From Paracoccus fistulariae (GTDB lineage: Bacteria > Pseudomonadota > Alphaproteobacteria > Rhodobacterales > Rhodobacteraceae), in contig NZ_CP067136.1 in assembly GCF_028553785.1 (NCBI RefSeq), positions 3,470,501 through 3,534,500 of the forward strand: 64,000 nt of DNA, read 5' to 3'. Position 1 is the first letter of the stretch. Each line of letters starts with the position of its first letter. The notes beneath the pieces were generated by a model that saw nothing but the letters and a program-made list of their open reading frames with translations, was not told the DNA's origin and searched no databases. Shown here one piece after another: positions 20,442 through 30,436 of the stretch. A program made the translations under genes and the position numbers.

Positions 20442-21629
20442 ATGACCTCTGCCAGAGCCTTCTTGATCGTCATGGACAGTGTCGGCATTGGCGGCGCGCC
20501 GGATGCCGACCAGTTCTTTTGCGGCGATGTGCCCGATACCGGCGCGAATACCGTCGGCCATATCGCCAGGGCCCGACCCTTGCTGATGCCCAATCTGGAC
20601 CGTCTGGGGCTGGGCGCGGCGATCGATCTTGCCTCCGGGGCCACGGCGCCGGGCCTTGGCGCCACGCCGCAGGGCATCTGGGGCGCCGCGACCGAGATCT
20701 CGCCGGGCAAGGACACGCCCTCGGGCCATTGGGAGATGGCGGGCGTGCCCGTGCCCTGGGAATGGCATTATTTCCCCGATACCACGCCCGCATTTCCCGA
20801 TGAGGTGACCCGCCGGATCTGCGAACTGGCCGGGACCGAGGGGATTCTGGCCAATTGCCATGCCTCGGGCACGCAGGTGATCGAGGATTTCGGGGCCGAA
20901 CATATCCGCAGCGGCTGGCCGATCTGCTATACCTCGGTCGACAGCGTGTTGCAGATCGCCGCGCATGAAGACCATTTCGGCCTGCAACGCCTGATCGATC
21001 TGTGCCAAGGCATCGCGCCCATGCTGCATCAGATGAAGGTCGGTCGCGCCATCGCGCGCCCCTTTATCGGCGAAAAGCCGGGCGAGTTCACCCGCACCTC
21101 GAACCGTCGCGATTTCGCCATCGCGCCGCCGCAGGACACGATTCTGGACATTGCCAGCGCCGCCGGACGCGTGACCCATGCCATCGGCAAGATCGGCGAT
21201 ATCTTCAGCCATCGCGGCGTGACCCATCTGCACAAGGGCAAATCCGACGCCGATCTGGGCGAACATCTGATCCGTCTGGGCAAAGAGGCAGAGTTCGGCA
21301 GCCTGACCTTTGCCAATTTCGTCGAATTCGACACGAATTACGGCCACAGGCGCGATGTGGCAGGCTATGCCGCGCAGCTGGAATGGTTCGACGGCGTGGC
21401 CGGCCGCTTTCTTGAGACGCTGGGCCCCGGCGATCTGGCGATCTTTACCGCCGATCATGGCAATGATCCCAGCTGGACCGGCACCGATCACACCCGCGAA
21501 CGCGTCCCGGTTCTGGGGCATGGTCTGGGCGCGCGCGACATCGGTCATGTTGCGTTCAGCGATATCGGCGCCTCGGTCATGGCGCATCTTGGCCTTCCTG
21601 CGACCTACAGGGGAACATCATTCCTATGA
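20442..21629 (+). CDS. deoB: Phosphopentomutase
   Basis: A 395-residue alkaline-phosphatase-superfamily enzyme that interconverts (deoxy)ribose 1- and 5-phosphates. Metal-binding motifs are IVMDSVGIGGAPDA at the N-terminus and ADHGNDPSWTGTDHTRE near the C-terminus, with KDTPSGHWEMAG in the middle. GAGGA sits upstream of the ATG. It links the phosphorylase reaction of DeoA to central metabolism. The stop overlaps the add start by four bases. Confidence 0.96.
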   Translation: MTSARAFLIVMDSVGIGGAPDADQFFCGDVPDTGANTVGHIARARPLLMPNLDRLGLGAAIDLASGATAPGLGATPQGIWGAATEISPGKDTPSGHWEMAGVPVPWEWHYFPDTTPAFPDEVTRRICELAGTEGILANCHASGTQVIEDFGAEHIRSGWPICYTSVDSVLQIAAHEDHFGLQRLIDLCQGIAPMLHQMKVGRAIARPFIGEKPGEFTRTSNRRDFAIAPPQDTILDIASAAGRVTHAIGKIGDIFSHRGVTHLHKGKSDADLGEHLIRLGKEAEFGSLTFANFVEFDTNYGHRRDVAGYAAQLEWFDGVAGRFLETLGPGDLAIFTADHGNDPSWTGTDHTRERVPVLGHGLGARDIGHVAFSDIGASVMAHLGLPATYRGTSFL

Positions 21630-22585
21630 AGAAAATCGAACTGCATCTGCATCTGGAAGGCGCGGCGCCGCCAGATTTCATCCGCAGCATCGCGGCCGAG
21701 AAGAGGATCGACCTCAGCGGGGTGTTCGACGCGCAGGGCCATTATTCCTACAGCGATTTCGATGATTTCCTGCGCTGTTATGACGACGCCACCAGCGTGC
21801 TGAAAACGCCGCGCGACTATGCCCGCCTGCTGACAGAGGTTCTGGCCCAAAGCGCCGAGGAAGGCGTGATCTATACCGAGCTTTTCGTCTCACCCGAGTT
21901 CTGCGGTGGCGGCGATTTGCAGGCATGGCGCGACTATCTGGCCGCCATGACCGAGGCGGCAGAGGCCGGCCGGGCTCAGGGCGTCGACAGCCGAGCCATC
22001 GTCACGCCCCTGCGCCATCTGGGGCATGAACGGGCCAGGAAAACCGCCATCTGCGCGGCGGAAACCGCAGGGGACTGGGTGACCGGTTTCGGGCTGGCAG
22101 GTCAGGAAACCAATGGCAAGGCCACCGATTATCAATGGAGCTTTGATTGCGCCCGCGAGGCCGGTCTGGGCCTGACCTGCCATGCCGGCGAATGGGTCGG
22201 CCCCGAAAGCGTGCGTCAGGCGCTGGATCTGGGCGTCAGCCGCATTGGCCACGGCGTCCGCGCCATCGAGGATCCGGCACTGGTGCGCGAATTGGCGCAG
22301 CGCGAAATCACGCTGGAGGTCAATCCCGGCTCGAATATCGCGCTTGGCGTTTATCCGGATCTGGCCAGCCACCCGATCGCGCGGCTGGCGGATGCGGGGG
22401 TGCGGGTCACCGTCTCGACCGACGATCCGCCCTTTTTCCACACGACCTTGCGTCAGGAATATGACCGGCTTGCGGAAACCTTTGGCTGGGGCGATACCGA
22501 GTTCGTGCAAATCAACCGCTGGGCCGCCGAGGCGGCCTTTTGCGACGAGGCAACGCGCGACCGGCTGAGAAAGGAATTCCCGTGA
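21626..22585 (+). CDS. add: Adenosine deaminase
   Basis: A 319-residue amidohydrolase converting adenosine to inosine. Metal and catalytic motifs in order: HLHLEG (residues 7-12), HAGEWVGP with its catalytic Glu, IGHGVRAI and STDDPPFF with the metal-binding Asp pair. Length fits the shorter bacterial Add group; an adenine deaminase of the same superfamily is the main alternative. The start overlaps deoB (ATGA) and the stop overlaps the upp GTG start (GTGA), showing tight translational coupling. Confidence 0.85.
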   Translation: MKKIELHLHLEGAAPPDFIRSIAAEKRIDLSGVFDAQGHYSYSDFDDFLRCYDDATSVLKTPRDYARLLTEVLAQSAEEGVIYTELFVSPEFCGGGDLQAWRDYLAAMTEAAEAGRAQGVDSRAIVTPLRHLGHERARKTAICAAETAGDWVTGFGLAGQETNGKATDYQWSFDCAREAGLGLTCHAGEWVGPESVRQALDLGVSRIGHGVRAIEDPALVRELAQREITLEVNPGSNIALGVYPDLASHPIARLADAGVRVTVSTDDPPFFHTTLRQEYDRLAETFGWGDTEFVQINRWAAEAAFCDEATRDRLRKEFP

Positions 22586-23214
22586 CCAACCACCTGACCG
22601 TCATTGACCACCCGCTTGTTCAGCACAAGCTGACGATCATGCGCCAGAAAGACGTCTCGACCGCGGGGTTCCGGCGGCTTCTGCGCGAAATCAGCCTGCT
22701 GCTGGCCTATGAGGTCACGCGCGAATTAGAGCTGACCACCACCCGCATCGAAACCCCGATGACGGAAATGGACGCGCCCACGCTAGAGGGGAAAAAGCTG
22801 GCCCTGATCTCGATTCTGCGCGCAGGGAACGGCCTGCTGGATGGCATTCTGGAACTGATTCCCTCGGCCCGGGTCGGCTTCGTGGGGCTGTATCGCGATC
22901 CCGAAACGCTGCAGCCGGTGGAATATTACTGCAAGGTTCCGGGCGGGCTGGATGCGCGCATGACCATCGTGGTCGATCCGATGCTGGCGACGGGAAATTC
23001 CTCGGTCGCGGCCATCGACATGCTGAAACAGCGCGGCGCCAAAAACCTGCGTTTCCTGTGCCTTCTGGCCGCACCCGAAGGCGTGAAGCGCATGCAAGAG
23101 GCCCATCCCGACGTGCCGATCTTCACTGCCGCTTTGGATGATGGGCTGGACGATCACGGCTATATCGTGCCCGGTCTGGGCGATGCGGGCGATCGTATGT
23201 TCGGCACCAAGTGA
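22582..23214 (+). CDS. upp: Uracil phosphoribosyltransferase
   Basis: A 210-residue enzyme making UMP from uracil and PRPP; 210 residues is close to the usual length. It shows [20 protein letters not shown] at the N-terminus, the PRPP-binding [11 protein letters not shown] and the uracil-binding [16 protein letters not shown] at the C-terminus. The GTG at 22582 is used because it gives the family N-terminus and overlaps the add stop. Last gene of cdd-deoA-deoB-add-upp, an assembly that turns nucleosides into bases, sugar phosphates and UMP. Confidence 0.95.
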   Translation: MTNHLTVIDHPLVQHKLTIMRQKDVSTAGFRRLLREISLLLAYEVTRELELTTTRIETPMTEMDAPTLEGKKLALISILRAGNGLLDGILELIPSARVGFVGLYRDPETLQPVEYYCKVPGGLDARMTIVVDPMLATGNSSVAAIDMLKQRGAKNLRFLCLLAAPEGVKRMQEAHPDVPIFTAALDDGLDDHGYIVPGLGDAGDRMFGTK

Positions 23215-23281
23215 CGGATTAACCGGCGCTTCAGCATTCCGCCTTATTCCTGTCACCCACGGGACGATTCGAAGGTGGGTG

Positions 23282-24277
23282 ATGCGGGCGTTGATGGTGT
23301 TTCTGGGGGCGGCGCTGTGGCCATTGCTTGCATGGCCGCAGGATGTGCCGCTGTCGTACCGGGGCACACAGTTCATCGACGCGCAGGGCTGTGTCTTTCT
23401 GCGCGACATGGGCAAATGGCAGCCCCGTCAGGATCGCGACGGTCACCAGATCTGCGGCTTTCCCCCCACACCGCTTGCGGATGCCGAGGAAGTGGCGCCT
23501 TCCAAAAGCCTGGAAGAGCTGTTGCAGACCACCCTTGCAGAAGGGCTGCGCGATGGCGATCTGACCTCGGATCGCCGCGACATGCCGGAACGCAAGGATC
23601 CCCTCATCGAACCGGCGCAAACCGCCCTGCAGGATCGCGTGACCCGGCAGGTTCAGGCGATGGAGGCCGTCAGGGCCGCGGTTGCCGCGGCGGGGCCGCA
23701 ATCATCCCAGCTTTGCGCAAAGCTGGGCTATGTGCCAAGCACGTCCTCCTCTCCGATCATCGGGGCGGATGTGACGCAGGGTCTGTGCCCCGGCATGCGC
23801 GCGCCGCTGCCCAAACGGCGGCTTTTGACGGAACATCAGACCGCCATGGCCGAGATGGCAGATCCGAAGACCGGGGGGGCGTCGACAGCAAAGGAAAAGG
23901 CGCAAGGGGCGGCAAAGCATGCCGGACCGGCGGTCAGCCCCGAACGGCCGGCGCGGCGGGCACCGGCGAAAAAAGCCAGTGAATCCGTTGTCGCGGATCG
24001 GCGTGTCGCAAAGACCGCGCCGCAAAAGCCTGATCCCGAAATGATCCCTCCCAATGCGCGCTTTGTTCAGGTCGGCGCCTTTGCCGATGATCGCAATGCG
24101 ACCATCACCATCCGCAACCTGTCGCAGCTTGGCTATCGCGTGGCACAGGGCCGGATACGCGATCAGGATCAGCCAAAGCGCCTGATCATGGCCGGCCCGT
24201 TCCGGGACCGGCGGGCGCTGATCCTGGCGCTGAACCAGCTGCGCGCCAATGGCTATCCGGGCGCATTCGCGCGGTGA
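23282..24277 (+). CDS. Exported SPOR-domain protein
   Basis: A 331-residue protein with a cleavable signal peptide (MRALMVFLGAALWPLLAWPQ, likely cut about residue 20). The first mature 60 residues contain two Cys (AQGCVFLRDMGKWQ and HQICGF); a long Lys/Ala/Pro-rich linker (about 190-260) leads to a C-terminal SPOR domain (RFVQVGAFADDRNATITIRN ... LGYRVAQGRI ... LIMAGPFRDRRAL). SPOR domains bind denuded peptidoglycan at septa, so a cell-envelope role is likely. The ATG at 23282 follows AAGGTGG. Not part of the upp operon by any visible overlap. Confidence 0.8.
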   Translation: MRALMVFLGAALWPLLAWPQDVPLSYRGTQFIDAQGCVFLRDMGKWQPRQDRDGHQICGFPPTPLADAEEVAPSKSLEELLQTTLAEGLRDGDLTSDRRDMPERKDPLIEPAQTALQDRVTRQVQAMEAVRAAVAAAGPQSSQLCAKLGYVPSTSSSPIIGADVTQGLCPGMRAPLPKRRLLTEHQTAMAEMADPKTGGASTAKEKAQGAAKHAGPAVSPERPARRAPAKKASESVVADRRVAKTAPQKPDPEMIPPNARFVQVGAFADDRNATITIRNLSQLGYRVAQGRIRDQDQPKRLIMAGPFRDRRALILALNQLRANGYPGAFAR

Positions 24278-24291
24278 TGCGGGTGCAGAGC

Positions 24292-24318
24292 AACAAAAAG
24301 GGGGCGAAAGACGCCCCC
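24292..24318 (-). terminator. Rho-independent terminator, minus strand
   Basis: On the minus strand GGGGGCG pairs with CGCCCCC around TCTTT and is followed by TTTTTGTT, 28 bases after the stop of the small minus-strand gene. It also lies just behind the convergent SPOR gene, but the T-tract is on the minus strand. Confidence 0.85.
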
Positions 24319-24345
24319 GGAAATCCTTGTGATCCTGCCCGCCGG

Positions 24346-24498
24346 TCAGGCGGCGTAAGGGGCATCATATTCGGTCTTGACCGCGCGCGGGGATTCCTCG
24401 CGCGCATAATAACCAAACATCTGCGCCAGAATCGCATCAGCCTCGGCCTGTGCCTTGCGTTCGGCGATGCTCAGCGGTTTTTTCTGGTCCTGTGACAT
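24346..24498 (-). CDS. Small conserved hypothetical protein
   Basis: A 50-residue protein (MSQDQKKPLSIAERKAQAEA ... ILAQMFGYYAREESPRAVKT) predicted to be mostly one amphipathic helix followed by a charged tail. I do not know its function; similar short proteins occur in related genomes as far as I recall. The ATG at 24498 has GGAG nine bases upstream; a longer form from 24537 lacks a ribosome site. Support for a real gene comes from the strong terminator directly downstream. Confidence 0.55.
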   Translation of the reverse strand: MSQDQKKPLSIAERKAQAEADAILAQMFGYYAREESPRAVKTEYDAPYAA

Positions 24499-24622
24499 AT
24501 CCTGTGTCTCCGGGTCGAGTTTGTGGTCCTCTCCCATGCCCGGAACTTAGGAATTCTGCGCCCGCAATTCCAGCGGCGGGACGCAGCGTCACGGCCTTGC
24601 AACGCGGCCATTTCGCAGGCGC

Positions 24623-25867
24623 TTAGCCGATCCGCAGCATCCGATGCTTTTTCTTGCCGACCGAAACTTTCAGACCGTCACCGATCAGAGCCGCATCCAC
24701 CGGGTGCTGCGGGTCGGAAACGGGTTCGTTGTTCAGCCGCAGCCCGCCTTCGGCGATCAGGCGCTTGGCCTCTTTCCCCGACGAGGTGATCCCGGCCTGA
24801 ACCAGCATCTGGGCGACCGACAGCCCATCCTGTAACGCCGAGGCGGGAAGGGTGGCGACCTCCAGATCGCGACCTGCGCCGCCCTGTTCGAACACCTCGC
24901 GTGCGGTGGCCTCGGCGCTGGCGGCAGCCTCGGCACCATGCAGAAGTGCCGTCACCTCATTGGCCAGACGGATCTTGGCGTCGTTGATCTCGGATCCCTG
25001 CAACTGGCCCAGACGTTCGCATTCCTCCAGCGGCAGTTCGGTATACAGTTTCAGGAAGCGGCCGACATCGGCATCGGTCGTGTTGCGCCAGAACTGCCAG
25101 AATTCATAGGGCGACAGCATATCGCCATTCAGCCAGACCGCGCCGCCCGCCGATTTGCCCATCTTGCGCCCGTCGCTGGTGGTCAGCAGCGGCGAGGTCA
25201 GACCCCAGATCACCGTATCATCCACCCGCCGGGTCAGGTCGATCCCGTTGACGATATTGCCCCATTGATCCGAGCCGCCCATCTGCAACTGACAGCCGTA
25301 ACGGCGGTTCAGTTCAAGGAAATCATAGGCCTGTAGGATCATGTAGTTGAATTCCAGGAAGGACAGCGATTGTTCGCGATCCAGCCGGGATTTCACCGAT
25401 TCGAAAGACAGCATCCGGTTGACGCTGAAATGCCGCCCGATGTCGCGCAGGAAGGTCAGATAGTTCAGATCGTCCAGCCATTCGGCATTGTTCAGCATCC
25501 GCGCGGCATCCGCGCCGTAATCCAGATAGCGCGCGAAAACCTGCTGCATGCCGTCGATATTGGCCTGAATCGCGGCCTCATCCAGCAGGGGGCGTTCGTC
25601 CGAGCGGAACGAGGGATCGCCCACCTTCGTCGTGCCTCCGCCCATCAGCGTAATCGGGCGGTTGCCGGTTTTCTGGAACCAGCGCAGCATCATGATGTTC
25701 AGCAGATGTCCCACATGCAGGCTGGCCGCGGTGGCATCATAGCCGATGTAAGCCGTCACCGGTCCCGCCAGCAGGGCTTTGTCCAGCGCCTCGTAATCGG
25801 TGCAATCGGCGACATAGCCGCGCTCGATCATCACGCGCAGGAAATCGGACTTGGGCTGATAGGTCAT
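24623..25867 (-). CDS. tyrS: Tyrosyl-tRNA synthetase
   Basis: A 414-residue class I synthetase. The HIGH motif is HVGH (residues 51-54), the KMSKS motif is KMGKS (235-239), [11 protein letters not shown] is the tyrosine/ATP-binding segment, and an S4 RNA-binding domain forms the last 65 residues. The ATG at 25867 gives the normal start; the open frame upstream runs into the divergent anmK and was rejected. It shares a 59-base divergent promoter region with anmK. Confidence 0.96.
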   Translation of the reverse strand: MTYQPKSDFLRVMIERGYVADCTDYEALDKALLAGPVTAYIGYDATAASLHVGHLLNIMMLRWFQKTGNRPITLMGGGTTKVGDPSFRSDERPLLDEAAIQANIDGMQQVFARYLDYGADAARMLNNAEWLDDLNYLTFLRDIGRHFSVNRMLSFESVKSRLDREQSLSFLEFNYMILQAYDFLELNRRYGCQLQMGGSDQWGNIVNGIDLTRRVDDTVIWGLTSPLLTTSDGRKMGKSAGGAVWLNGDMLSPYEFWQFWRNTTDADVGRFLKLYTELPLEECERLGQLQGSEINDAKIRLANEVTALLHGAEAAASAEATAREVFEQGGAGRDLEVATLPASALQDGLSVAQMLVQAGITSSGKEAKRLIAEGGLRLNNEPVSDPQHPVDAALIGDGLKVSVGKKKHRMLRIG

Positions 25868-25926
25868 GGGCTGTTTCCTTCTGATCGGGGCGGATATACC
25901 GGCTGCAGAGATGAAGGGAAAGCACG

Positions 25927-27021
25927 ATGATTGCGCTTGGGATGATGTCCGGAACCTCTTTGGATGGGGTGGATGCCGCGCTGATCGATACGGACGGGCA
26001 GCGCATTCATGGTTTCGGCCGCAGCGCCTTTCGACCATATTCCGACAATGAGGCGGCGGTTCTGCATGCCGCGCTTGGGCAGTGGCCGGGTGAGGAGGGG
26101 GTTCAGGATGCCGCCGATATCTCGGTCGCCAGCCATGCGGACCTTGCCTCGGATTTTCCCGAAGCGGAGGTCATCGGCTATCACGGTCAGACCCTGGCGC
26201 ATGATCCTGGCGGGCGGGGCACCCATCAGGCGGGCAGCGGCGCGGTTCTTGCGCAGACCCTGCGGCGCCCTGTCATCTGGGATTTCCGGACCGAGGATGT
26301 GCGGCAGGGGGGCGAGGGCGCGCCGCTGGCCCCGTTCTTTCATTGGGCCTGCGCGCAATGGGCTGCGGAAAGCGGCAGATTGCCTGCCGCGCCGGTGGCC
26401 TTCCTGAACCTCGGCGGCGTCGGGAATATCACCTGGGTCGATCCGTCCGCCCCGGCGCCAGAGGCCGACGGCGCCTGCCTGGCCTTTGACACCGGGCCTG
26501 CCAATGCGCCGATCAATGACCTGATGCGCAGTCGGCTGCGACAGTCCCGGGATGAGGGTGGCGCATTGGCCGCCGCCGGGCGGGCGGATTGCCAGATCGT
26601 CGCGGATTTTCTGCGGCATGACTATTTCGCGCGCCGCCCCCCGAAGTCGCTGGATCGCGATCAGTTTGACGGGCTGGCGCGGGCGGTGGCGGCACTGCCC
26701 GATGCGGATGCGGCCGCGACGTTGGTTCTGGCGCTGGCCGAATCCGTCGCGGCAGGCATGACATGGCTGCCCTCACCGCCCGAAACCGTGCTGGTCTGCG
26801 GGGGCGGACGGCATAACCCGGCCATCATGGCGGCGCTGCGGGCAAGTTTGCCCTTGGCGGTCGAGCCTGTCGAGGCCGCCGGGCTGGATGGCGACATGCT
26901 GGAGGCGCAGGCCTTTGGCTGGCTGGCGGTGCGGGTGCTGCGCGGATTGCCCACCTCGGGGCCGATGACGACCGGGGTGGCGGCGCCCTGCTGCGGCGGC
27001 CGGATCAGCTCTCCGCGCTAG
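25927..27021 (+). CDS. anmK: Anhydro-N-acetylmuramic acid kinase
   Basis: A 364-residue sugar kinase of the actin/hexokinase fold that phosphorylates 1,6-anhydro-MurNAc during peptidoglycan recycling. It shows [20 protein letters not shown] at the N-terminus, [18 protein letters not shown] and AFDTGPAN for nucleotide and substrate binding, and [12 protein letters not shown] near the end. The pairing with divergent tyrS is common in alphaproteobacteria. No terminator with a T-tract was identified; tRNA genes follow after 126 bases. Confidence 0.93.
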   Translation: MIALGMMSGTSLDGVDAALIDTDGQRIHGFGRSAFRPYSDNEAAVLHAALGQWPGEEGVQDAADISVASHADLASDFPEAEVIGYHGQTLAHDPGGRGTHQAGSGAVLAQTLRRPVIWDFRTEDVRQGGEGAPLAPFFHWACAQWAAESGRLPAAPVAFLNLGGVGNITWVDPSAPAPEADGACLAFDTGPANAPINDLMRSRLRQSRDEGGALAAAGRADCQIVADFLRHDYFARRPPKSLDRDQFDGLARAVAALPDADAAATLVLALAESVAAGMTWLPSPPETVLVCGGGRHNPAIMAALRASLPLAVEPVEAAGLDGDMLEAQAFGWLAVRVLRGLPTSGPMTTGVAAPCCGGRISSPR

Positions 27022-27147
27022 GATCGGCGGGGCGCGCATTTTCCGCGTGGTTTCGCGCGAATTTTTGTGACGCGCCCTTGACGGGGGCGCAGTGTCTGCG
27101 TAAACCGCCCCTCACCCGGCGGGCGATCAGCCGGGTAAGGTGAGTGT

Positions 27148-27224
27148 GCGGTTGTAGCTCAGTTGGTTAGAGTACCGGCCTGTCACGCCGGGGGTCGCGG
27201 GTTCGAGCCCCGTCAACCGCGCCA
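27148..27224 (+). tRNA. tRNA-Asp (GTC), copy 1
   Basis: A 77-base cloverleaf: acceptor stem GCGGTTG/CAACCGC, D-loop AGTTGGTTA, anticodon loop CTGTCAC with anticodon GTC at 27182-27184, T-loop GGGTTCGAGCCC and encoded GCCA end. It is identical to the second copy 104 bases downstream. Confidence 0.97.
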
Positions 27225-27251
27225 CTTGCACCTGTCGCCCGACGATATAGC

Positions 27252-27328
27252 GCGGTTGTAGCTCAGTTGGTTAGAGTACCGGCCTGTCACGCCGGGGGTC
27301 GCGGGTTCGAGCCCCGTCAACCGCGCCA
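27252..27328 (+). tRNA. tRNA-Asp (GTC), copy 2
   Basis: Identical in all 77 bases to the copy at 27148, anticodon GTC at 27286-27288, encoded GCCA end. A 27-base spacer separates the copies, so they are probably one transcript. Confidence 0.97.
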
Positions 27329-27632
27329 TTTCCACCCAAGCTCACAATAATCTCTGGTAGCCATCGACGATGCGCCCACCCTGCGAATATCCGCAGTGAC
27401 CATGGCGGGCCGAGGTCAGGATCACGGGCGAAAGCTGTGGCCCCGGGTGGCAAATCACTGGCATCGTGCCCACCTTCACGATGCAAGGGGGGTGCGATTT
27501 GCGGTTAGATCGCAGCACAGCGTATCGTCAATTTGGACTCCTGTTTCGGTGCAAAGCTGTTTAAGCAGAGCGCCGACCCTTGCAGGCCGTCGAAACGGGC
27601 GTTTGACGCGGCGCCAGACTGAGGAGAGCGAC
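27329..27632. other. Non-coding stretch between tRNA-Asp and proA
   Basis: No convincing gene, RNA or repeat is visible. A minus-strand open frame here runs into the tRNA and ends in the peptide typical of antisense tRNA translations. One small inverted repeat (TGCGAT/ATCGCA) lies near 27495. GAGGAG before proA is its ribosome site. Confidence 0.5.
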
Positions 27633-28898
27633 ATGAAGGATGAGATCGAGGCACAGGCGCTGGTGACGCAGATGGGCGAAGCCGCCCGAATCGCGGCCAT
27701 CGAGCTTGCACAGGCACCTGCCGAGGCGAAAGCGGCGGCCCTGACCACTGCCGCCGATCAGATCCGCGACCGCGCGGCTGAGATCCATGCGGCCAATGCG
27801 AAGGATATGGAATTCGGACGCCAGAAGGGGCTGTCCGATGCGATGCTTGACCGGCTGATGCTGGACGAGGCGCGGCTGCGCGGGATCGAGGATGGCCTGC
27901 GTGCCGTCGCGGCGCAGCGCGATCCGGTGGGCGAGGTCGTCAGCGAATGGGATCGTCCCAACGGGCTGAAAATCCGCCGCGTGCGCACGCCCATCGGCGT
28001 GATCGGCGTCATCTATGAAAGCCGCCCGAATGTGACCGCCGATGCCGGGGCGCTGGCGCTGAAATCCGGCAATGCGGTGATCCTGCGCGGGGGCTCGGAA
28101 AGCCTGCACAGCTCTCAGGCGATCCATGCCTGCATGGTCGAAGGATTGCGGCAGGCGAAGCTGCCCGAAAGCGCGATCCAGCTTGTGCCCACGCGCGACC
28201 GCGCCGCCGTCACGTCGATGCTGCAGGCTCAGGGGTTGATCGACGTGATCATTCCGCGCGGCGGCAAGGGGCTGGTCGGGCTGGTTCAGCGCGAGGCGCG
28301 CGTGCCGGTCTTCGCGCATCTTGAGGGGATCTGTCACATCTATGTCGATGCCGATGCCGATGCGGAAAAGGCGCGCAAGGTGGTGTTGAATGCCAAGACG
28401 CGGCGCACCGGGATTTGCGGTTCCGCCGAATGCCTGCTGATCGACCGGGGCTTTTATGACAAGAACGGCGCGGCGATCATCGACGACCTGCTGCAAGCTG
28501 GGGTCGAGGTTCGGGCCGACGGCGATCTGGCCGCCATTTCGGGCACGACTCTCGCGCAACCCGATGATTTCGGGCGCGAGTTTCTGGACATGATCATTGC
28601 GGCAAAGCTGGTCGATGGCGTGGATGAGGCGATCGGCCATATCCGCCGCTATGGCAGCCAGCACACCGAATCGATCCTGACGGAAAATGACGCTGTCGCG
28701 GATCGCTTTTTCCGTGGGCTGGACAGTGCCATCCTGATGCGCAACGCCTCGACCCAGTTCGCGGATGGCGGTGAATTCGGGATGGGGGCAGAGATCGGCA
28801 TTGCCACCGGCAAGATGCATGCGCGTGGCCCGGTCGGGGCCGAGCAACTGACCAGCTTCAAATATCTGGTGATCGGCGACGGGACGATCCGCGCCTAG
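27633..28898 (+). CDS. proA: Glutamate-5-semialdehyde dehydrogenase (gamma-glutamyl phosphate reductase)
   Basis: A 421-residue enzyme of proline synthesis, of the aldehyde dehydrogenase superfamily, reducing gamma-glutamyl phosphate with [32 protein letters not shown] and [12 protein letters not shown] with catalytic Cys262 are clear. The ATG at 27633 has GAGGAG upstream; the longer open frame to 27396 is non-coding in appearance. proB (glutamate 5-kinase), usually just upstream in this family, is absent here. The last four bases overlap the convergent permease gene. Confidence 0.96.
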   Translation: MKDEIEAQALVTQMGEAARIAAIELAQAPAEAKAAALTTAADQIRDRAAEIHAANAKDMEFGRQKGLSDAMLDRLMLDEARLRGIEDGLRAVAAQRDPVGEVVSEWDRPNGLKIRRVRTPIGVIGVIYESRPNVTADAGALALKSGNAVILRGGSESLHSSQAIHACMVEGLRQAKLPESAIQLVPTRDRAAVTSMLQAQGLIDVIIPRGGKGLVGLVQREARVPVFAHLEGICHIYVDADADAEKARKVVLNAKTRRTGICGSAECLLIDRGFYDKNGAAIIDDLLQAGVEVRADGDLAAISGTTLAQPDDFGREFLDMIIAAKLVDGVDEAIGHIRRYGSQHTESILTENDAVADRFFRGLDSAILMRNASTQFADGGEFGMGAEIGIATGKMHARGPVGAEQLTSFKYLVIGDGTIRA

Positions 28899-30436
28899 CA
28901 GCGGTTGGTGGCGGCGTGGCTGGACAGCCGGTCCAGCCCAAGCCGCGCGCGCAGCCGTTGCGAGATCACGTCGATCGCCAGCGTGACCAGCACCGTCACC
29001 AGCAGCAGGAACACGGCCCGGTCGATGCGCAGTTCCTGAATCGCAGTGCCGATGTAAAAGCCGATGGTCGAGATGCCCAGAAGCCCGACGATCGCGGATT
29101 CGCGGATGATGATTTCCCAGCGATAGAAGCAGAGCGCCAGGAAATTGCCGTAGGTCCGCGGCAGCAATTCCCACAGGTAGAGGCTGATCCCCCTGGGCGC
29201 ATCGGGACGCAGCCCGGTCGCCAGATGCTGCGATTGCTGGCCCATCAGATGTGCAATGATGGCGCCGTTATGCAGCCCAAGCGCGACTACGGCAGGCAGC
29301 ATCGACGGCCCGAAGACCTGCAGCATGATATAGGCCAGCATATATTCCGGCGTCGATCGCCCGATCACCAGCATCAGATGGCCCAGCAGCGCGCCAAATC
29401 GCCCGGTGATGGGGCGCAGGATCAGCGGAAGACCGATCAGCGCCACGATCCCGGCCAGCACCAGCGACAGCTGGGCCACGATCAGCGTCGCCGCCAATCC
29501 CGGCAGCGCCTGATCCACGCTCAGCATCTGCAGCCAGTCGCCAAGACTCTGCCAGGTCGCGGGCTGGGCAAGGTCTGCATTTCGCAGCGGGGCGGGAACG
29601 ATATCCTGCGTCAGAAACCGGATCAGCGCACCCTGTCCCATTGGTGGCGTGTGCAGCGTCGCCAGAAAGCCGACAGCCGCGACCAGATAGACCGGCACCA
29701 GCTTGCGGCGCATCCAGATCCGCATGGTGCCGATCAGCAGGTAATAGATGATCAGCACGGCCGCGACCGCCCCGTAGATCCCCTGTTTGAAGAATGTATC
29801 CAGTTGAAAGCCCAGCGTCGGCAGCCCGACAAAGCCCAGCACCGCGCTGGAGCGCAGCGCGCATTCCAGCCGATAGCGGGTATAGGTGCCGAATTCCCGT
29901 GCCGCCAAAGGCAGCCGGGCGTAGAAAAAGCGCGATATCGCATCGCTGCACGGGGATATGGCGCGGGCGGGCCGGGGGTCGGCCTCATCCAGATATTCGG
30001 CGAAAACCTTGGCGAAAATGCCGGTATAGGGGATGGCGATGGCCAGAATGCCGGTCGTCGCGGACAGTCCGGTCACCTGCATCAGCAGCAATGCCCAGAA
30101 CAGCTCGTGAATCGCGCGGATGGCGACGCAGATCAGCCGGACGGGCGCTCTGTGATAGAACGGTGCCAGCAGAAATCCCGCCGTCGCGCCCGCGGCCACG
30201 CCACAGATGGCAAAGGCGACGGTCAGCGCGGCAGTATAGGCCAGCGCGGTGATGGCCCCGAAATCCGGCGACAGCAGCCCCGCGCCCATACGCGACAGCG
30301 CGCCCCAGGGGTCGTGCCCGGCAATGCCCAGATCCGCCACAGGCAGCAGCGCGATGGCCAGCAGCAGGAAGCCCAGCGAAATGCCCAGCCGTCCGGGCCG
30401 CCACAGGGCGCGGGAATCAGGGACGGTAGAGGGCAT
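28895..30436 (-). CDS. ABC transporter permease, fused double PhnE-type
   Basis: A 513-residue inner-membrane protein consisting of two MetI/PhnE-like permease halves in one chain (about residues 15-265 and 300-500). Each half ends with a similar EAA-type loop: [17 protein letters not shown] in the first and [16 protein letters not shown] in the second. In most PhnCDE systems the permease is a single-domain protein acting as a dimer or pair; the fusion fits subgroups of this transporter family. The ATG at 30436 lies inside the end of the ATPase gene (20-base overlap), indicating coupling. Substrate is not determined by the sequence. Confidence 0.82.
   Translation of the reverse strand: MPSTVPDSRALWRPGRLGISLGFLLLAIALLPVADLGIAGHDPWGALSRMGAGLLSPDFGAITALAYTAALTVAFAICGVAAGATAGFLLAPFYHRAPVRLICVAIRAIHELFWALLLMQVTGLSATTGILAIAIPYTGIFAKVFAEYLDEADPRPARAISPCSDAISRFFYARLPLAAREFGTYTRYRLECALRSSAVLGFVGLPTLGFQLDTFFKQGIYGAVAAVLIIYYLLIGTMRIWMRRKLVPVYLVAAVGFLATLHTPPMGQGALIRFLTQDIVPAPLRNADLAQPATWQSLGDWLQMLSVDQALPGLAATLIVAQLSLVLAGIVALIGLPLILRPITGRFGALLGHLMLVIGRSTPEYMLAYIMLQVFGPSMLPAVVALGLHNGAIIAHLMGQQSQHLATGLRPDAPRGISLYLWELLPRTYGNFLALCFYRWEIIIRESAIVGLLGISTIGFYIGTAIQELRIDRAVFLLLVTVLVTLAIDVISQRLRARLGLDRLSSHAATNRC

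Noticed and set aside
19134-21587. 817-codon minus-strand open frame opposite deoA and deoB
   Set aside because: Spans two well-supported genes; Arg/His/Gln-rich composition is typical of antisense frames.
27271-27486. Minus-strand open frame ending in GARTRDPRRDRPVL
   Set aside because: That ending is the well-known antisense translation of a tRNA gene; it overlaps tRNA-Asp copy 2.
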